48,582 nucleotides of DNA from Actinomycetota bacterium (GTDB lineage: Bacteria > Actinomycetota > Actinomycetes > Nanopelagicales > Nanopelagicaceae), in the NCBI GenBank assembly GCA_009726125.1, contig WLIT01000008.1, forward strand, positions 1-48,582, read 5' to 3'. The notes under the pieces are model-generated. The model saw only the letters and a list, made by a program, of their open reading frames with translations, did not search any database and had not been told where the DNA came from. Each line of letters starts with the position of its first letter. The first letter of the stretch is position 1. The position numbers and the translations under genes were made by a program. This document shows positions 6,827-15,915 of this stretch, in pieces.

Positions 6827-8656
6827 ATGCAAAAGATTTTAGTAATTGATCTTTTGAATAGAACTAGTTCAAACTTTGATTGGGAATTTTCAGAAGTTGG
6901 CACTGGTCTTCTAGGCACTCTATTGCTCGATATCTTTCACGATATTGATGGAGATTCACCGATTGTTATCGCCGGAGGAGCGATTTCGGGAGTTCCTGCC
7001 GTTGGATTAGCTGTCGCTTATGTCGTTGGCCATTCACCACAATCTGGTGGAATAGTGGAATCAAAAATTGAAGGTCGCCTTGCTTCATCATTAAGATATT
7101 TGGATTTAGCAGCTATTGTGATTCGAAATATTTCCCGAAACCGAGTAGCTATAAAAATAAGAACAGGATTAAAAATTGATTTTATTGAAGTTGAAAATCT
7201 CTTTGGCCACAACATTAGAGAATCAAATTCTTGGTTTCGAAGTCACGAAGAAGGAAATTTCGTACTTGGAACAGTTGGGACCCCTGGCGACTACGGACTT
7301 GCGAACGCATCAATAGTTTTCGATGATGGTTTTCCAACTTCAAGTGGTGGCTTGGGCGCAGATTTCGGTAAGCGCTTGCTTAAGATTATTGCATTGGAAT
7401 TCGGGCAGGTTGACGTTAGCGCGGATGTAAAGGCAATTTCAGATGCCTATGAAATTCGAATCCCTGGTAATCCTTTAACTCTAAGTGAATACAAATCTCC
7501 TGGCATGGGGGTTTGGCCTGTTGATCCTGGCCTTCCTGGATATTTGGGTGCGCACAATTTCACTACCGATATTTCTCCAGCAGTTACGCAATTCGATTCC
7601 AGTAAAATCCTTAGTTTTGTTCATGTTGAGCAGAATTTTTGCGTTGGTTGCCCACAGAGTTGTTTGAAGAGAATAGGTTTGGGTGAGGTAAACGGCAACT
7701 CCAGTATTTTGCATCAACAGGCTTTCCCAATTTGGTTCTCACAACTTGGAATTGCTGACGTAAATGGCGCTATGACTTTTAATGAGTCGTGCCATGTTGC
7801 AGGTATCGAGCATGCTAGTGCGGGAAATATGCTCGCATTTTTAGCGCAAACATCTAAAGAGATGGAATTCGGTGATAGCAAGTTGGCTCTTAGACTTTTA
7901 AATTCTTGGCAGATAAACCCTAAGACTTTCCCTGGCGGAACAGGAAAATTGTTGGATGCAACAACGAGTGAAAATGCAAGCGCGATGATGCATGTAAAAG
8001 GAATACCAATGCCACCATGGGACCCTCGTGGAACTCAAGGTCTTGGATTGATAATGGCTATAAACCCATCTGGTCCAAGATATGACGTTGTAGAGCACGA
8101 TATTGATTTCGATTTAACTAATTACCCAGCATTCACAAGGGAGAGCACATTGAGCGCCTCCAAAAAGTATGGAATACCAAGTACTGGTTTTAGTTCAGAC
8201 AACTTAGGTGCTTCGAAAGTTTTAGCTATGTTGAGCCTTTGGCAGTTATGGAGCGCCATGGATTCTTTAGGTGTTTGTACTTATGCAGGCCCGCCAACGC
8301 GTGAATTGACCGAGAGTCACATTTTGGAACTTTTTCACTCTATAACTTCATCATCTTTAGATCTCGAAAAATTCTTATTCCTAGGTAAGCTGCGAATAGA
8401 AGCCCAGCAAAGCTTTAATTCCAAAGTAAAAGTCTCGGAAAAACTAAATACTTTGCCACAAATATTCTTTGACCAACCGATCAAAAGCGGGCCATCTGAA
8501 GGTAAAAAAATTGACCGCCAAGAATTTGAAGATGCTAAACAGCTTGTTTATGAAGCTAGCGGGTGGTCGAACAGAGGAGTTCCTGTCGGGAACACGATGG
8601 TATCGAAAGAGTATTTACGTCTTAGAAATCTAGTCAAAGTAAGAATCGACAAATAA
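6827..8656 (+). CDS. Divergent aldehyde:ferredoxin oxidoreductase (tungsten-enzyme family)
   Basis: 609 aa, the length of AOR-family enzymes, which oxidise aldehydes to carboxylic acids with a tungsten bis-pterin and a 4Fe-4S cluster. The four cluster cysteines are present: C272-x2-C275-x3-C279 and C484 (in DSLGVC). The N-terminal pterin domain is recognisable (GGAISGVPAVG, SPQSGGIVESKIEG), but the usual Arg and Asn around GSGRY and DSNSGG in characterised members are replaced, so cofactor contacts may differ. The protein also starts about 15 residues shorter than usual. It is followed 13 nt later by a zinc alcohol dehydrogenase. No ferredoxin gene or tungstate transporter is in the window. 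The substrate is probably a sugar-derived aldehyde (inference). Confidence 0.8.
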   Translation: MQKILVIDLLNRTSSNFDWEFSEVGTGLLGTLLLDIFHDIDGDSPIVIAGGAISGVPAVGLAVAYVVGHSPQSGGIVESKIEGRLASSLRYLDLAAIVIRNISRNRVAIKIRTGLKIDFIEVENLFGHNIRESNSWFRSHEEGNFVLGTVGTPGDYGLANASIVFDDGFPTSSGGLGADFGKRLLKIIALEFGQVDVSADVKAISDAYEIRIPGNPLTLSEYKSPGMGVWPVDPGLPGYLGAHNFTTDISPAVTQFDSSKILSFVHVEQNFCVGCPQSCLKRIGLGEVNGNSSILHQQAFPIWFSQLGIADVNGAMTFNESCHVAGIEHASAGNMLAFLAQTSKEMEFGDSKLALRLLNSWQINPKTFPGGTGKLLDATTSENASAMMHVKGIPMPPWDPRGTQGLGLIMAINPSGPRYDVVEHDIDFDLTNYPAFTRESTLSASKKYGIPSTGFSSDNLGASKVLAMLSLWQLWSAMDSLGVCTYAGPPTRELTESHILELFHSITSSSLDLEKFLFLGKLRIEAQQSFNSKVKVSEKLNTLPQIFFDQPIKSGPSEGKKIDRQEFEDAKQLVYEASGWSNRGVPVGNTMVSKEYLRLRNLVKVRIDK

Positions 8657-8669
8657 TGAGAGGGAATAT

Positions 8670-9701
8670 ATGAAAGCCATATTGATGCCTGGAGATCGTG
8701 TGACTGAGATAGTTGAAAAAGCTATGCCTGAGCCAAATCCTGACCAGATTATTTTAAAGAATAAAGCAGCAGGGCTGTGCGGAAGTGATCTTCATCTTTT
8801 TTACCGCCCGCCAGCTTCCGAGCGCAATGGCATTATGTTCGGTCTTCAACTTAATTCAAAAATAATTCCAGGTCACGAGGGTGCTGGAGAAGTATTCAAA
8901 GTTGGCTCAAATGTTAAGCACTTAAAGGTTGGAGATAGGGTTGCTGTTGCGCACATAAGTGGTTGTGGCAATTGTATTTCCTGCCGACGTGGTTGGGATG
9001 TGCATTGCAAAAATAAGACAACATATGCACTTGATCGCGATGGATTTTTGTCAGACTACACACTTGTTGATGCTCGAGATTGTGTAACACTCCCTAAAAA
9101 TATTTCATTCGAAGAAGGAGCATTCTGGGCTTGTGGTGCAGGAACTGCTTGGTCTGCAATCAATCGCTTAAACCTTCCAGTTGGCTCAATTCTTGGAGTT
9201 GTAGGACTTGGGCCGGTGGGAGCTGCTGCAGTTCTAATTGCATCTTCACTCGGATTGCGTGTTATTGGTTTTGACCCCGTAGCTGAGCGTCGAAAGTTTG
9301 CGATGAGCTTAGGGGCAGAAAAATGCTATGACCCAACAAAGCGTGAAGAGATTTCTGCAGTTCTTGATGAACTTGATGGAACTTTTGAGGCTTCCGGATC
9401 ATCCGCGGGAAGAAATTTATGTTTGGACCTCCTTAAAGTTTGGGGACGAAGTTCATTCGTTGGATTTGCCGATGATGAGACAACCTTCGATATTCATATG
9501 CAAATAATCGAAAAGCAGATTCAGCTCAATGGGGTTTGGTTGTTTTCAACACCAGACTTACAGGAATTTATAAATCGGGCATCAGAAAGTGGACTATCTT
9601 TGGAACCACTCTTCACTCATAGATATTCTATCTCTCAAGGCGTCGAGGCCTTGATTGAATTCGATAAAGGTTCTGCCGGTAAAACAATGATCTGCTGGTG
9701 A
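8670..9701 (+). CDS. Zinc-dependent MDR alcohol/polyol dehydrogenase
   Basis: 343 aa. The catalytic zinc site is seen as C37 in GLCGSD and the His-Glu of PGHEGAGE; the structural zinc lobe is intact (CGNCISCRRGWDVHC). The Rossmann motif is GLGPVGAAA. It resembles sorbitol/threonine-type dehydrogenases that interconvert an alcohol and a ketone or aldehyde with NAD(P). It is second in the oxidoreductase operon, so it may produce the aldehyde that the AOR-family enzyme oxidises. GAGAGGGA provides a fair ribosome-binding site. The substrate cannot be read from sequence. Confidence 0.85.
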   Translation: MKAILMPGDRVTEIVEKAMPEPNPDQIILKNKAAGLCGSDLHLFYRPPASERNGIMFGLQLNSKIIPGHEGAGEVFKVGSNVKHLKVGDRVAVAHISGCGNCISCRRGWDVHCKNKTTYALDRDGFLSDYTLVDARDCVTLPKNISFEEGAFWACGAGTAWSAINRLNLPVGSILGVVGLGPVGAAAVLIASSLGLRVIGFDPVAERRKFAMSLGAEKCYDPTKREEISAVLDELDGTFEASGSSAGRNLCLDLLKVWGRSSFVGFADDETTFDIHMQIIEKQIQLNGVWLFSTPDLQEFINRASESGLSLEPLFTHRYSISQGVEALIEFDKGSAGKTMICW

Positions 9702-9757
9702 AATAAGAATGATTAATCCTGTACTTTCCATCCATTAGCAGAAGAGAGATTATCAAA

Positions 9758-10846
9758 ATGAGCATTATCACTGAGGCAGAGACATTCTTAATTGATATAC
9801 CTGTTGAGACTGTACGCACGGATTCGGTTCAATCATTTCTAAAACAAGAAACAATATTCGTCCGAATAAAGACTGCTGATGGAAATAATGGGGTTGGCTA
9901 TAGCTACACAATTGGTACAGGTGGAACAGCTGTTCTAGCCCTTATCAGGGATTACTTACTTCCTAAATTAATAGGAATGGATTCTAGGTATGTTGAAAAA
10001 GTCTGGAACGATATTTATTACTCAACAAGAGCAACAGCCACTGGCGCAATAACTTCACTAGCCGTGGCTGCTATCGATACCGCGATTTGGGATTTGAAAT
10101 GCAAGAGAGAGAAAGAACCCCTTGCAATTGCCGCTGGTGGGTTCTGTGATTTAGTCCCTGTTTATGACACTGAAGGTGGATGGCTCCACATTTCTACTGA
10201 AGAATTAGTCCGCGGTGCTTTGGATTCAAAGAAGCGAGGATTCACCAGTGTAAAAATTAAAGTGGGTAAACCTGACCTTGATGAAGATTTAGAAAGGCTT
10301 AAGGAAGTACGCGCAGCAGTTGGTCCTAGAATGAGAATAATGGTTGATGCAAATCAATCCATGACATCAACAGAAGCAATTCGTAGGGCGAAAGCATTTG
10401 AACCAGTTGATCTATATTGGTTCGAAGAACCGCTACCAGCAGATGATATTTCTGGTCACGCCGCCCTTGCGCGATCAACAAGCATTCCAATTGCCGTTGG
10501 AGAAACTATGTATTCCTTGATGCAATTCAATCAATATCTCCATAGTAGAGCTGCTGGAATCATTCAGGTTGATGTTGCCCGAGTTGGCGGAATAACTCCC
10601 TGGATGAAAGTTGCCCACCTTGCGGAATCATTTAATGTGAAGGTTTCGCCTCACTTCCTAATGGAAATTCATGTAAGCCTCGTTGCAGCAATTCCCAACG
10701 GTCTATACGTTGAATACATTCCACAGCTAAGAGCTATCACAAAAAGTGCAATGACCATTAAGGATGGTTTTGCCGTTGTTCCGAAAAGTAAAGATATTGG
10801 AATTGATTGGGATTTCGACAAAATTGACAACCTGAGAGTTAATTAG
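9758..10846 (+). CDS. Mandelate-racemase-group sugar acid dehydratase or racemase
   Basis: 362 aa enolase-superfamily enzyme with the complete MR-type set: K166-x-K168 (VKIKVG), D197 (VDANQ), E223 (WFEEP), E249 (VGETM) and a His in VSPHFLMEIH. With both Lys and His it can handle either face of the substrate; relatives include talarate/galactarate dehydratases. It is third in the oxidoreductase operon, with an AGAAGAGAG site upstream. The most likely role is dehydration of an aldonic or aldaric acid made by the upstream and downstream oxidases. Racemase activity cannot be excluded. Confidence 0.82.
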   Translation: MSIITEAETFLIDIPVETVRTDSVQSFLKQETIFVRIKTADGNNGVGYSYTIGTGGTAVLALIRDYLLPKLIGMDSRYVEKVWNDIYYSTRATATGAITSLAVAAIDTAIWDLKCKREKEPLAIAAGGFCDLVPVYDTEGGWLHISTEELVRGALDSKKRGFTSVKIKVGKPDLDEDLERLKEVRAAVGPRMRIMVDANQSMTSTEAIRRAKAFEPVDLYWFEEPLPADDISGHAALARSTSIPIAVGETMYSLMQFNQYLHSRAAGIIQVDVARVGGITPWMKVAHLAESFNVKVSPHFLMEIHVSLVAAIPNGLYVEYIPQLRAITKSAMTIKDGFAVVPKSKDIGIDWDFDKIDNLRVN

Positions 10847-10856
10847 ACTCTATATC

Positions 10857-12089
10857 GTGAAGAACTGGGCAGGCAATATCAAGTTCCAAGATAGTAAAAC
10901 TCTCGCGCCAAAAAGCATTTCTGAAATCCAAGATATTGTGCGTACGAATCCAAAGGTAAAGGCGCGTGGTACTGCCCATAGCTTCAACACAATCGCGGAT
11001 ACAAAATATGTGGCACTGCTGCTTGACCAAATGCCGAAAGAAATTATTATTAACAAGGAGAGAAAAAGTGTAACGGTCAGTGCAGCGCTAAAATATGGAG
11101 AAGTCGCAGAAGAGCTCCATAAAAATGGCTGGGCGCTCCATAATCTAGCTTCGCTTCCTCACATTTCAATCGCTGGGGCGATAGCAACGGGAACTCATGG
11201 CTCTGGCTCTAATAATGGAAATTTAGCCACTGCTGTGAAATCTTTTGATGTTGTATTAGCCGACGGTTCATTTCGTAATATTAAATCTTCTGATGGTGAT
11301 CTTTATTATGGCGGTGTCATCGGTCTTGGCTTAGTTGGAATAGTTGTGAGAGTTGAGTTAAATATTCAATCAACGTTCAATCTAGGACAAAGCGTTTATC
11401 TCGGAATGCAACGGGCTAAGTTCAGAGATAATTTTGACGAGATCATGAACTCCGGATACAGCGTGAGTTATGTAACTACTTGGCAGCAAGAGATAGCTGG
11501 AGAAGTTTGGGTAAAATTTCTTGAAGGAACAACCCCGCCTGAAGTTTTGTTCGGTAGCCATGGCGCTACCGAGAAACTTCATCTCCTAAAAAATCATAGC
11601 CCGGAACCTTGCAATGATCAGCTTGGAATAATAGGCCCATGGCACCTGAGGCTTCCTCACTTCAAAATGGAGTTCACTCCTAGTTCTGGTACCGAGTTAC
11701 AAAGTGAATTCTTTGTAAATAGAGCTCAAGCAAGTTCAGCACTTCTTGCACTCGAATCAATTGCCGACCAAATATCGATACCTCTTATGGGATCTGAAAT
11801 CCGCACCATTGCTAGCGATAATTTTTGGATGAGTCCTCACTATAAATCTAATGATATCGGAATTCACTTTACTTGGAAGCAGATTCCTGAGACTTTTGAA
11901 GCGGTAAAGGCAATTGAAACAACTCTGAAGCCATTTCAATATCGCCCACATCTCGGTAAAATCTACACAGCAGCTCCCTCTTACATCTCTTCGGCATTCC
12001 CAAAATTCAAAAATTTCCAGGAATTGATCTCCCAGATTGACCCAAATAATAAATTTGGTAATGAAGTAACTGACAGTTTATTTCAATAA
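10857..12089 (+). CDS. aldO: Alditol oxidase (FAD, VAO family)
   Basis: 410 aa, similar along its whole length to Streptomyces AldO (from memory). The N-terminal NWAGNI motif and H41 in GTAHSFN for covalent FAD attachment are present. The active-site residues equivalent to AldO E320, R322 and K375 are E314, R316 (SEIRTI) and K368 (HLGKIY). TGTHGSG and the FTPSSG-ELQSE stretch are also conserved. AldO oxidises xylitol, sorbitol and other alditols to the aldose (and on to the acid), reducing O2 to H2O2. The start is GTG, 10 nt after the previous stop. No catalase or peroxidase is seen in the window. Confidence 0.88.
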   Translation: MKNWAGNIKFQDSKTLAPKSISEIQDIVRTNPKVKARGTAHSFNTIADTKYVALLLDQMPKEIIINKERKSVTVSAALKYGEVAEELHKNGWALHNLASLPHISIAGAIATGTHGSGSNNGNLATAVKSFDVVLADGSFRNIKSSDGDLYYGGVIGLGLVGIVVRVELNIQSTFNLGQSVYLGMQRAKFRDNFDEIMNSGYSVSYVTTWQQEIAGEVWVKFLEGTTPPEVLFGSHGATEKLHLLKNHSPEPCNDQLGIIGPWHLRLPHFKMEFTPSSGTELQSEFFVNRAQASSALLALESIADQISIPLMGSEIRTIASDNFWMSPHYKSNDIGIHFTWKQIPETFEAVKAIETTLKPFQYRPHLGKIYTAAPSYISSAFPKFKNFQELISQIDPNNKFGNEVTDSLFQ

Positions 12090-12121
12090 AAATAGAAACA
12101 TTAATTGGCGAGGAGTTTAAA

Positions 12122-12931
12122 TTGGATACGGTCTTAAAGAGCAAGAGCATATTGGAGAGATTTTCACTCGCAGGCAAAACTGCGCTTGTGACTGGTGGTG
12201 GGCAGGGTATTGGCCGAGCACTCGCACATGGGCTAGCCGATGCGGGAGCTGATGTTGCCGTTATTGATATTGATCTTGGGTTGGCAGAAGTTGTCGCTAA
12301 AGAGATTCAAATTAGAAATCCCAAATCAAAAACTATGGCTCTTCAAATTGATGTAACAAATCCAGAACAAGTAACTCAGATGGTGGATCAAATAGTTGAC
12401 GGGTGGGGGAAATTAACTATTGCTTGTAATAACGTCGGTATTTGCAATTGGGTTGACTCGATTGACATGACTTATGCCGATTGGCAGAAAGTGATTAGAG
12501 TTGATTTGGATTCAGTATTTCTCTGTGCGCAAGCCGAGGCTAGGCATATGTTTAAGAATAATTATGGAAAGATTATTAACACTGCATCAATGTCTGGATA
12601 CATTACTAATTTTCCACAAGGACAGGCTCATTACAACGCTGCAAAAGCAGGGGTACTTTCTCTGACTCGTTCATTGGGTACGGAGTGGGCCGAAAAGGGC
12701 GTACGTGTGAATTCACTTTCGCCCGGGTATACAAAAACCGCTTTAGTTTCGGATTTGTTGGAGACTGAACTTGGCAAAAAAGTTAGTCCAATTTGGTTAT
12801 CGCGAATTCCACAGCAAAAAATGGCAGATGTTACAGACCTTCAGGGGGCAGTTAATTTCATGGCATCTGAGGCTTCTGACTATATGACCGCTGCAGACAT
12901 AGTTGTTGATGGTGGCTATTTAGCTTGGTAG
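12122..12931 (+). CDS. SDR-family polyol/sugar dehydrogenase
   Basis: 269 aa classical short-chain dehydrogenase. The nucleotide motif TGGGQGIG lies near residue 24, NNVG near 103, the catalytic Ser near 156-158, and Y171-x3-K175 (YNAAK). The extension of about 17 residues before the Rossmann fold is ordinary for sorbose/arabinitol dehydrogenase relatives. TTG is the likely start, with GAGGAG 7-8 nt upstream. It is the last gene of the oxidoreductase operon and probably oxidises a polyol or ketose in the same pathway as the alditol oxidase (inference). Confidence 0.82.
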   Translation: MDTVLKSKSILERFSLAGKTALVTGGGQGIGRALAHGLADAGADVAVIDIDLGLAEVVAKEIQIRNPKSKTMALQIDVTNPEQVTQMVDQIVDGWGKLTIACNNVGICNWVDSIDMTYADWQKVIRVDLDSVFLCAQAEARHMFKNNYGKIINTASMSGYITNFPQGQAHYNAAKAGVLSLTRSLGTEWAEKGVRVNSLSPGYTKTALVSDLLETELGKKVSPIWLSRIPQQKMADVTDLQGAVNFMASEASDYMTAADIVVDGGYLAW

Positions 12932-12933
12932 TT

Positions 12934-12950
12934 GAAAGTTACTTTCTTTA
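12934..12950 (+). terminator. Short hairpin between convergent genes
   Basis: GAAAG-TTA-CTTTC followed by TTTA lies between the convergent stops at 12931 and 12948. The stem is only five pairs with a 3-nt loop, so it is a weak terminator candidate. Confidence 0.3.
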
Positions 12951-13823
12951 ACCCGCGAAATTGTTTTGTAACCGGCCCTTAGCGCCGACGTCTGCTTTAA
13001 AGAGAGAGCCGGCAAGAGGTTCCTCACCTTTAACAAAGTCTTCATAACTTGGTATGGCACAAGTTATGTAAAGCGTTGAAAGATCAGCTCCACCAAATGC
13101 GCAATTTGTTACGAGAGTTGCGGCAACATCAACTTGTGCAAGGAGTTCGCCGGTTGGTGAGAAACTTCTAACGCAGCCACCGCCCCAGAATGCGACCCAG
13201 AGATTGCCTGCTGCATCTACACACATTCCATCTGGCGCCCCAGAATATTGACTTACATCAATGGCTTCGAGTTCGCCTTCGAAATCAGAGGTTTCAATAT
13301 TGAAATTGAAGCGACTCACTTTCTTGGTGGGGGTATCGATGTAGTAACAAATCTTGTTATCAGGAGACCAGTCCATGCCATTTGCAATAGTTATATCTTT
13401 TAGGAAAACCTTGGAGTCAAGGTTTGGCGAGATTCGTCTTAAATTTCCTTGCTTGGGTTTGGCATCATTTGCGAAACATCCAACCCAGTAGTTGCCATTT
13501 ATATCGACGTTGCCATCGTTGGTGCGAACGTTCTCATTAGGCATCTCAAGTGGGGATGTGCCCGTTACATCTAAGTTTTCATTTAGCACGATTAACTTTA
13601 AGCCAGCGGCTACGACATAGCCTCCGGATTCGCGCTTAGCAATTGAGGTTACGAGTGAATCGTATTTTCTTTCAATCAGGGTTTTTGTTGCTGGATTCCA
13701 AGTATTAATTATTTTCACAAAGGCATCGACCCACATGATTGTTTCGTTCCGCTCGTCCCATAAGAGGCCCTCGCCAAGATCTCCCTTGGTATTTGGGATG
13801 CACTCTGCAGAAAATAATTTCAT
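12948..13823 (-). CDS. SMP-30/gluconolactonase/LRE family lactonase
   Basis: 291 aa, full length for the six-bladed propeller lactonases that hydrolyse sugar lactones to aldonic acids. Diagnostic segments are LGEGLLWDE (metal Glu), NDGNVDINGNYWVG (metal Asn/Asp), NGMDWSPD (metal Asn) and GAPDGMCVDAAGNLWVA (Asp). AGGGG precedes the ATG. It lies between two oxidative operons and would open the lactones formed by sugar oxidation. Its first 47 codons are duplicated exactly at the left edge of the window. Confidence 0.88.
   Translation of the reverse strand: MKLFSAECIPNTKGDLGEGLLWDERNETIMWVDAFVKIINTWNPATKTLIERKYDSLVTSIAKRESGGYVVAAGLKLIVLNENLDVTGTSPLEMPNENVRTNDGNVDINGNYWVGCFANDAKPKQGNLRRISPNLDSKVFLKDITIANGMDWSPDNKICYYIDTPTKKVSRFNFNIETSDFEGELEAIDVSQYSGAPDGMCVDAAGNLWVAFWGGGCVRSFSPTGELLAQVDVAATLVTNCAFGGADLSTLYITCAIPSYEDFVKGEEPLAGSLFKADVGAKGRLQNNFAG
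13675..13816. repeat. 142-bp exact direct repeat, copy 2
   Basis: Identical to bases 1-142; it lies inside the 5' part of the intact lactonase gene. Beyond 13816 the match continues imperfectly into the promoter region. Confidence 0.95.
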
Positions 13824-13919
13824 GGAACCCCTTACATAGACGTAGTTTCAGTGTAATCTTCAACGCATAATTAATACAGAGTCTTCTTTGCTTTACTTAT
13901 TTGATTTGGAGCAATCCCT

Positions 13920-15059
13920 GTGAAGGTAGTGAGTCTTGAGACATACCTCGTAAACATTCCTTACAAGAGAACTGAAATTAGCTCTATCGTTACTCGTAGC
14001 GGAGTTACCTCAGTTGTAATAAAACTAACGACGGATGATGGGCTTGTTGGTTGGGGCGAGGCGTGTTCTGGCGCTGATGTTTATTCAATCGAAGCAGCAA
14101 TCAAAGCGATGTTCCCATTTGTTAAAGATAGATCGCCATGGGAATCTGCAGAACTTAGAGAGGATGCCTTTCTTCGTGGGTTGTGGGCGATGCGAGTATC
14201 GACTGGAAATTTTGCTTGGGCCGCGATTGATATGGCGCTCTGGGATTTATGTGGAAAGAGCGCGGGATTGCCGGTTTATAAATTACTTGGTGGTGCAATT
14301 CGATCTGATGTTGATTATTTCTTCTATCTTGGGCATGGAACGGTTGCAGATATTGCAGAACAGTGCGCAGAAGGAATGGCCCTTGGATATGAGACTTATT
14401 ATTTAAAGACTGGAATTGATCTTGACCATGAATTAGAAATGGTAGCCACGATTAGAAAATCAATTGGCCCAAAGAACCGGATTCGCTTGGATTCAAATGG
14501 GGCTTGGTCGCTTCAGGATGCGCCACGGTACTTAGCAAAATTTGAGAAATACGACATTGATTTTATTGAACAACCGGTACGCGAGCACCCAATGTCTTTG
14601 ATGATTGATCTTCGAACCAAGACTTCAGTCCCCCTTGCGGCAAATGAAGGGTTGTGGAGTGAGGACGATGCAAACCGTTTGATTATGAACCGCGTTGCTG
14701 ATGTTTATACCTTCTCACCTTATTGGGTTGGAACGCTAGAGAAATTTAGACAAGTTGCCAACGTGGCAAATGTTATGGGTAGCAAGGTTTGCCGCCATAC
14801 GCACGGTGAGATGGGAATTGCGGCAACAGCATTCCATCATGCAAGTTTGACGATTCCGAATTTAGTAATGGGAAATCAACAGACTGCCGCGCATATGGAA
14901 GGTGACATTTTGAAGAAGCAGATACCTACTGCGACCTCACCTAAGTGGGGACTTCCAGAGGGTGTTGGACTTGGTTTTGAAATAGATCAGAGCGCGCTTG
15001 AATCGGGAATGAAACGATTTAAGAGTGAAGGACAATATTTACCGTATGGCAAAATCTAA
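13920..15059 (+). CDS. Enolase-superfamily sugar acid dehydratase/cycloisomerase with YxK motif
   Basis: 379 aa MR/MLE-type protein. The catalytic pair normally written KxK is Y161-L-K163, so only the second Lys is kept. Metal ligands are seen in LDSNG, FIEQP and AANEG, and a His follows in CRHTHGEMG. It should still form the enolate with Lys and His, but stereochemistry or reaction (dehydration, or lactone cycloisomerisation) may differ from KxK enzymes. GTG start with GGAG 9 nt upstream. It heads an operon with an epimerase-like protein, an SDR and a SelA-fold enzyme, and is divergent from the lactonase with 96 bp between. Confidence 0.78.
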   Translation: MKVVSLETYLVNIPYKRTEISSIVTRSGVTSVVIKLTTDDGLVGWGEACSGADVYSIEAAIKAMFPFVKDRSPWESAELREDAFLRGLWAMRVSTGNFAWAAIDMALWDLCGKSAGLPVYKLLGGAIRSDVDYFFYLGHGTVADIAEQCAEGMALGYETYYLKTGIDLDHELEMVATIRKSIGPKNRIRLDSNGAWSLQDAPRYLAKFEKYDIDFIEQPVREHPMSLMIDLRTKTSVPLAANEGLWSEDDANRLIMNRVADVYTFSPYWVGTLEKFRQVANVANVMGSKVCRHTHGEMGIAATAFHHASLTIPNLVMGNQQTAAHMEGDILKKQIPTATSPKWGLPEGVGLGFEIDQSALESGMKRFKSEGQYLPYGKI

Positions 15060-15909
15060 TATCAAGCTTTCAAAAGGTGATTTAACGGTAGAACTCTTAC
15101 CTCAATTTGGTGGGCGGATCTCATCGATAAAGATTACGGGATGCGAAGAGTGGATAACACAGCCACAAGATGTATTAGTTCCTAGATCACCTGGTGATGA
15201 TTTTATTAGACCGGAAATCTCAGGCTGGGACGAGATGGTTCCAACGACTGATGCCTGCACATCTTTAAATGATTCGAAAGAGCTTCCTGATCACGGTGAA
15301 GTTTGGGCCCGGTCATGGGATGTATTAGCGGAGTCATCAGATAGCGCTTTGTTGAACGTCGAACTTAAGGTGCGAACTTTAAAATTTTCTCGAAGTATCT
15401 CGTTATTCGATGAATCAAAAGGGAGATACCGAATCGATCTTGGTTACAAGTTAGAGAATGTTGGGCCCGTTTCAACCCCCGCTTTTTGGTCATGTCATCC
15501 AATGTTTAGAGGCGAAGGTATTAAGAGAGTGCGGGTTGCAAGTAATAAACCACTAATTCAAACTGCCCCGCCATCCCCCGCTGTGCCCCAAACTTTCTTG
15601 CCTTCAGATCTTGCCCATGGGAAATCAATTGAGTATTGGTGTGAAACAGATGATGAAATTGAGAAGGTAGAAATTCTTCGAGATAGCGGTGAGGTTCTGA
15701 CTTTCGAGTGGGATAAGTCAGAGATTCCCTACTTCGGTATTTTCATAGACAATCACGAGTATTGCCCAGCACAGGTAATCTCGCCACAACCAGCAATCGC
15801 CTACAAAGTGAGTGAACGAAGTGCAGAAATTGCTGGGCGAATTCCAATTCTTCCACCAGGAGCAATAGTTCAATGGAAACTCTCTATTTTCCTAGATCGC
15901 GAACTATAA
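15046..15909 (+). CDS. Aldose 1-epimerase-like (galactose mutarotase fold) protein
   Basis: 287 aa from the ATG at 15046, which overlaps the previous stop by 14 bp; an upstream GTG at 15025 is less well placed. Beta-sandwich mutarotase-like features are LLPQFGGRISSIKI at the N-terminus, DHGEVWARSW and SCHPMF, the last two carrying His residues expected in the active site. This fold converts anomers of sugars, and divergent members act on sugar acids or other carbohydrates. Its place behind the enolase-family gene suggests it conditions a cyclic sugar or lactone for that pathway. Substrate unknown. Confidence 0.65.
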   Translation: MAKSNIKLSKGDLTVELLPQFGGRISSIKITGCEEWITQPQDVLVPRSPGDDFIRPEISGWDEMVPTTDACTSLNDSKELPDHGEVWARSWDVLAESSDSALLNVELKVRTLKFSRSISLFDESKGRYRIDLGYKLENVGPVSTPAFWSCHPMFRGEGIKRVRVASNKPLIQTAPPSPAVPQTFLPSDLAHGKSIEYWCETDDEIEKVEILRDSGEVLTFEWDKSEIPYFGIFIDNHEYCPAQVISPQPAIAYKVSERSAEIAGRIPILPPGAIVQWKLSIFLDREL

Positions 15910-15915
15910 TTTCGT

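Noticed and set aside
15025-15045. GTG at 15025 as start of the epimerase-like gene
   Set aside because: It would deepen the overlap with the previous gene and lacks a spaced ribosome-binding site; ATG at 15046 is better.
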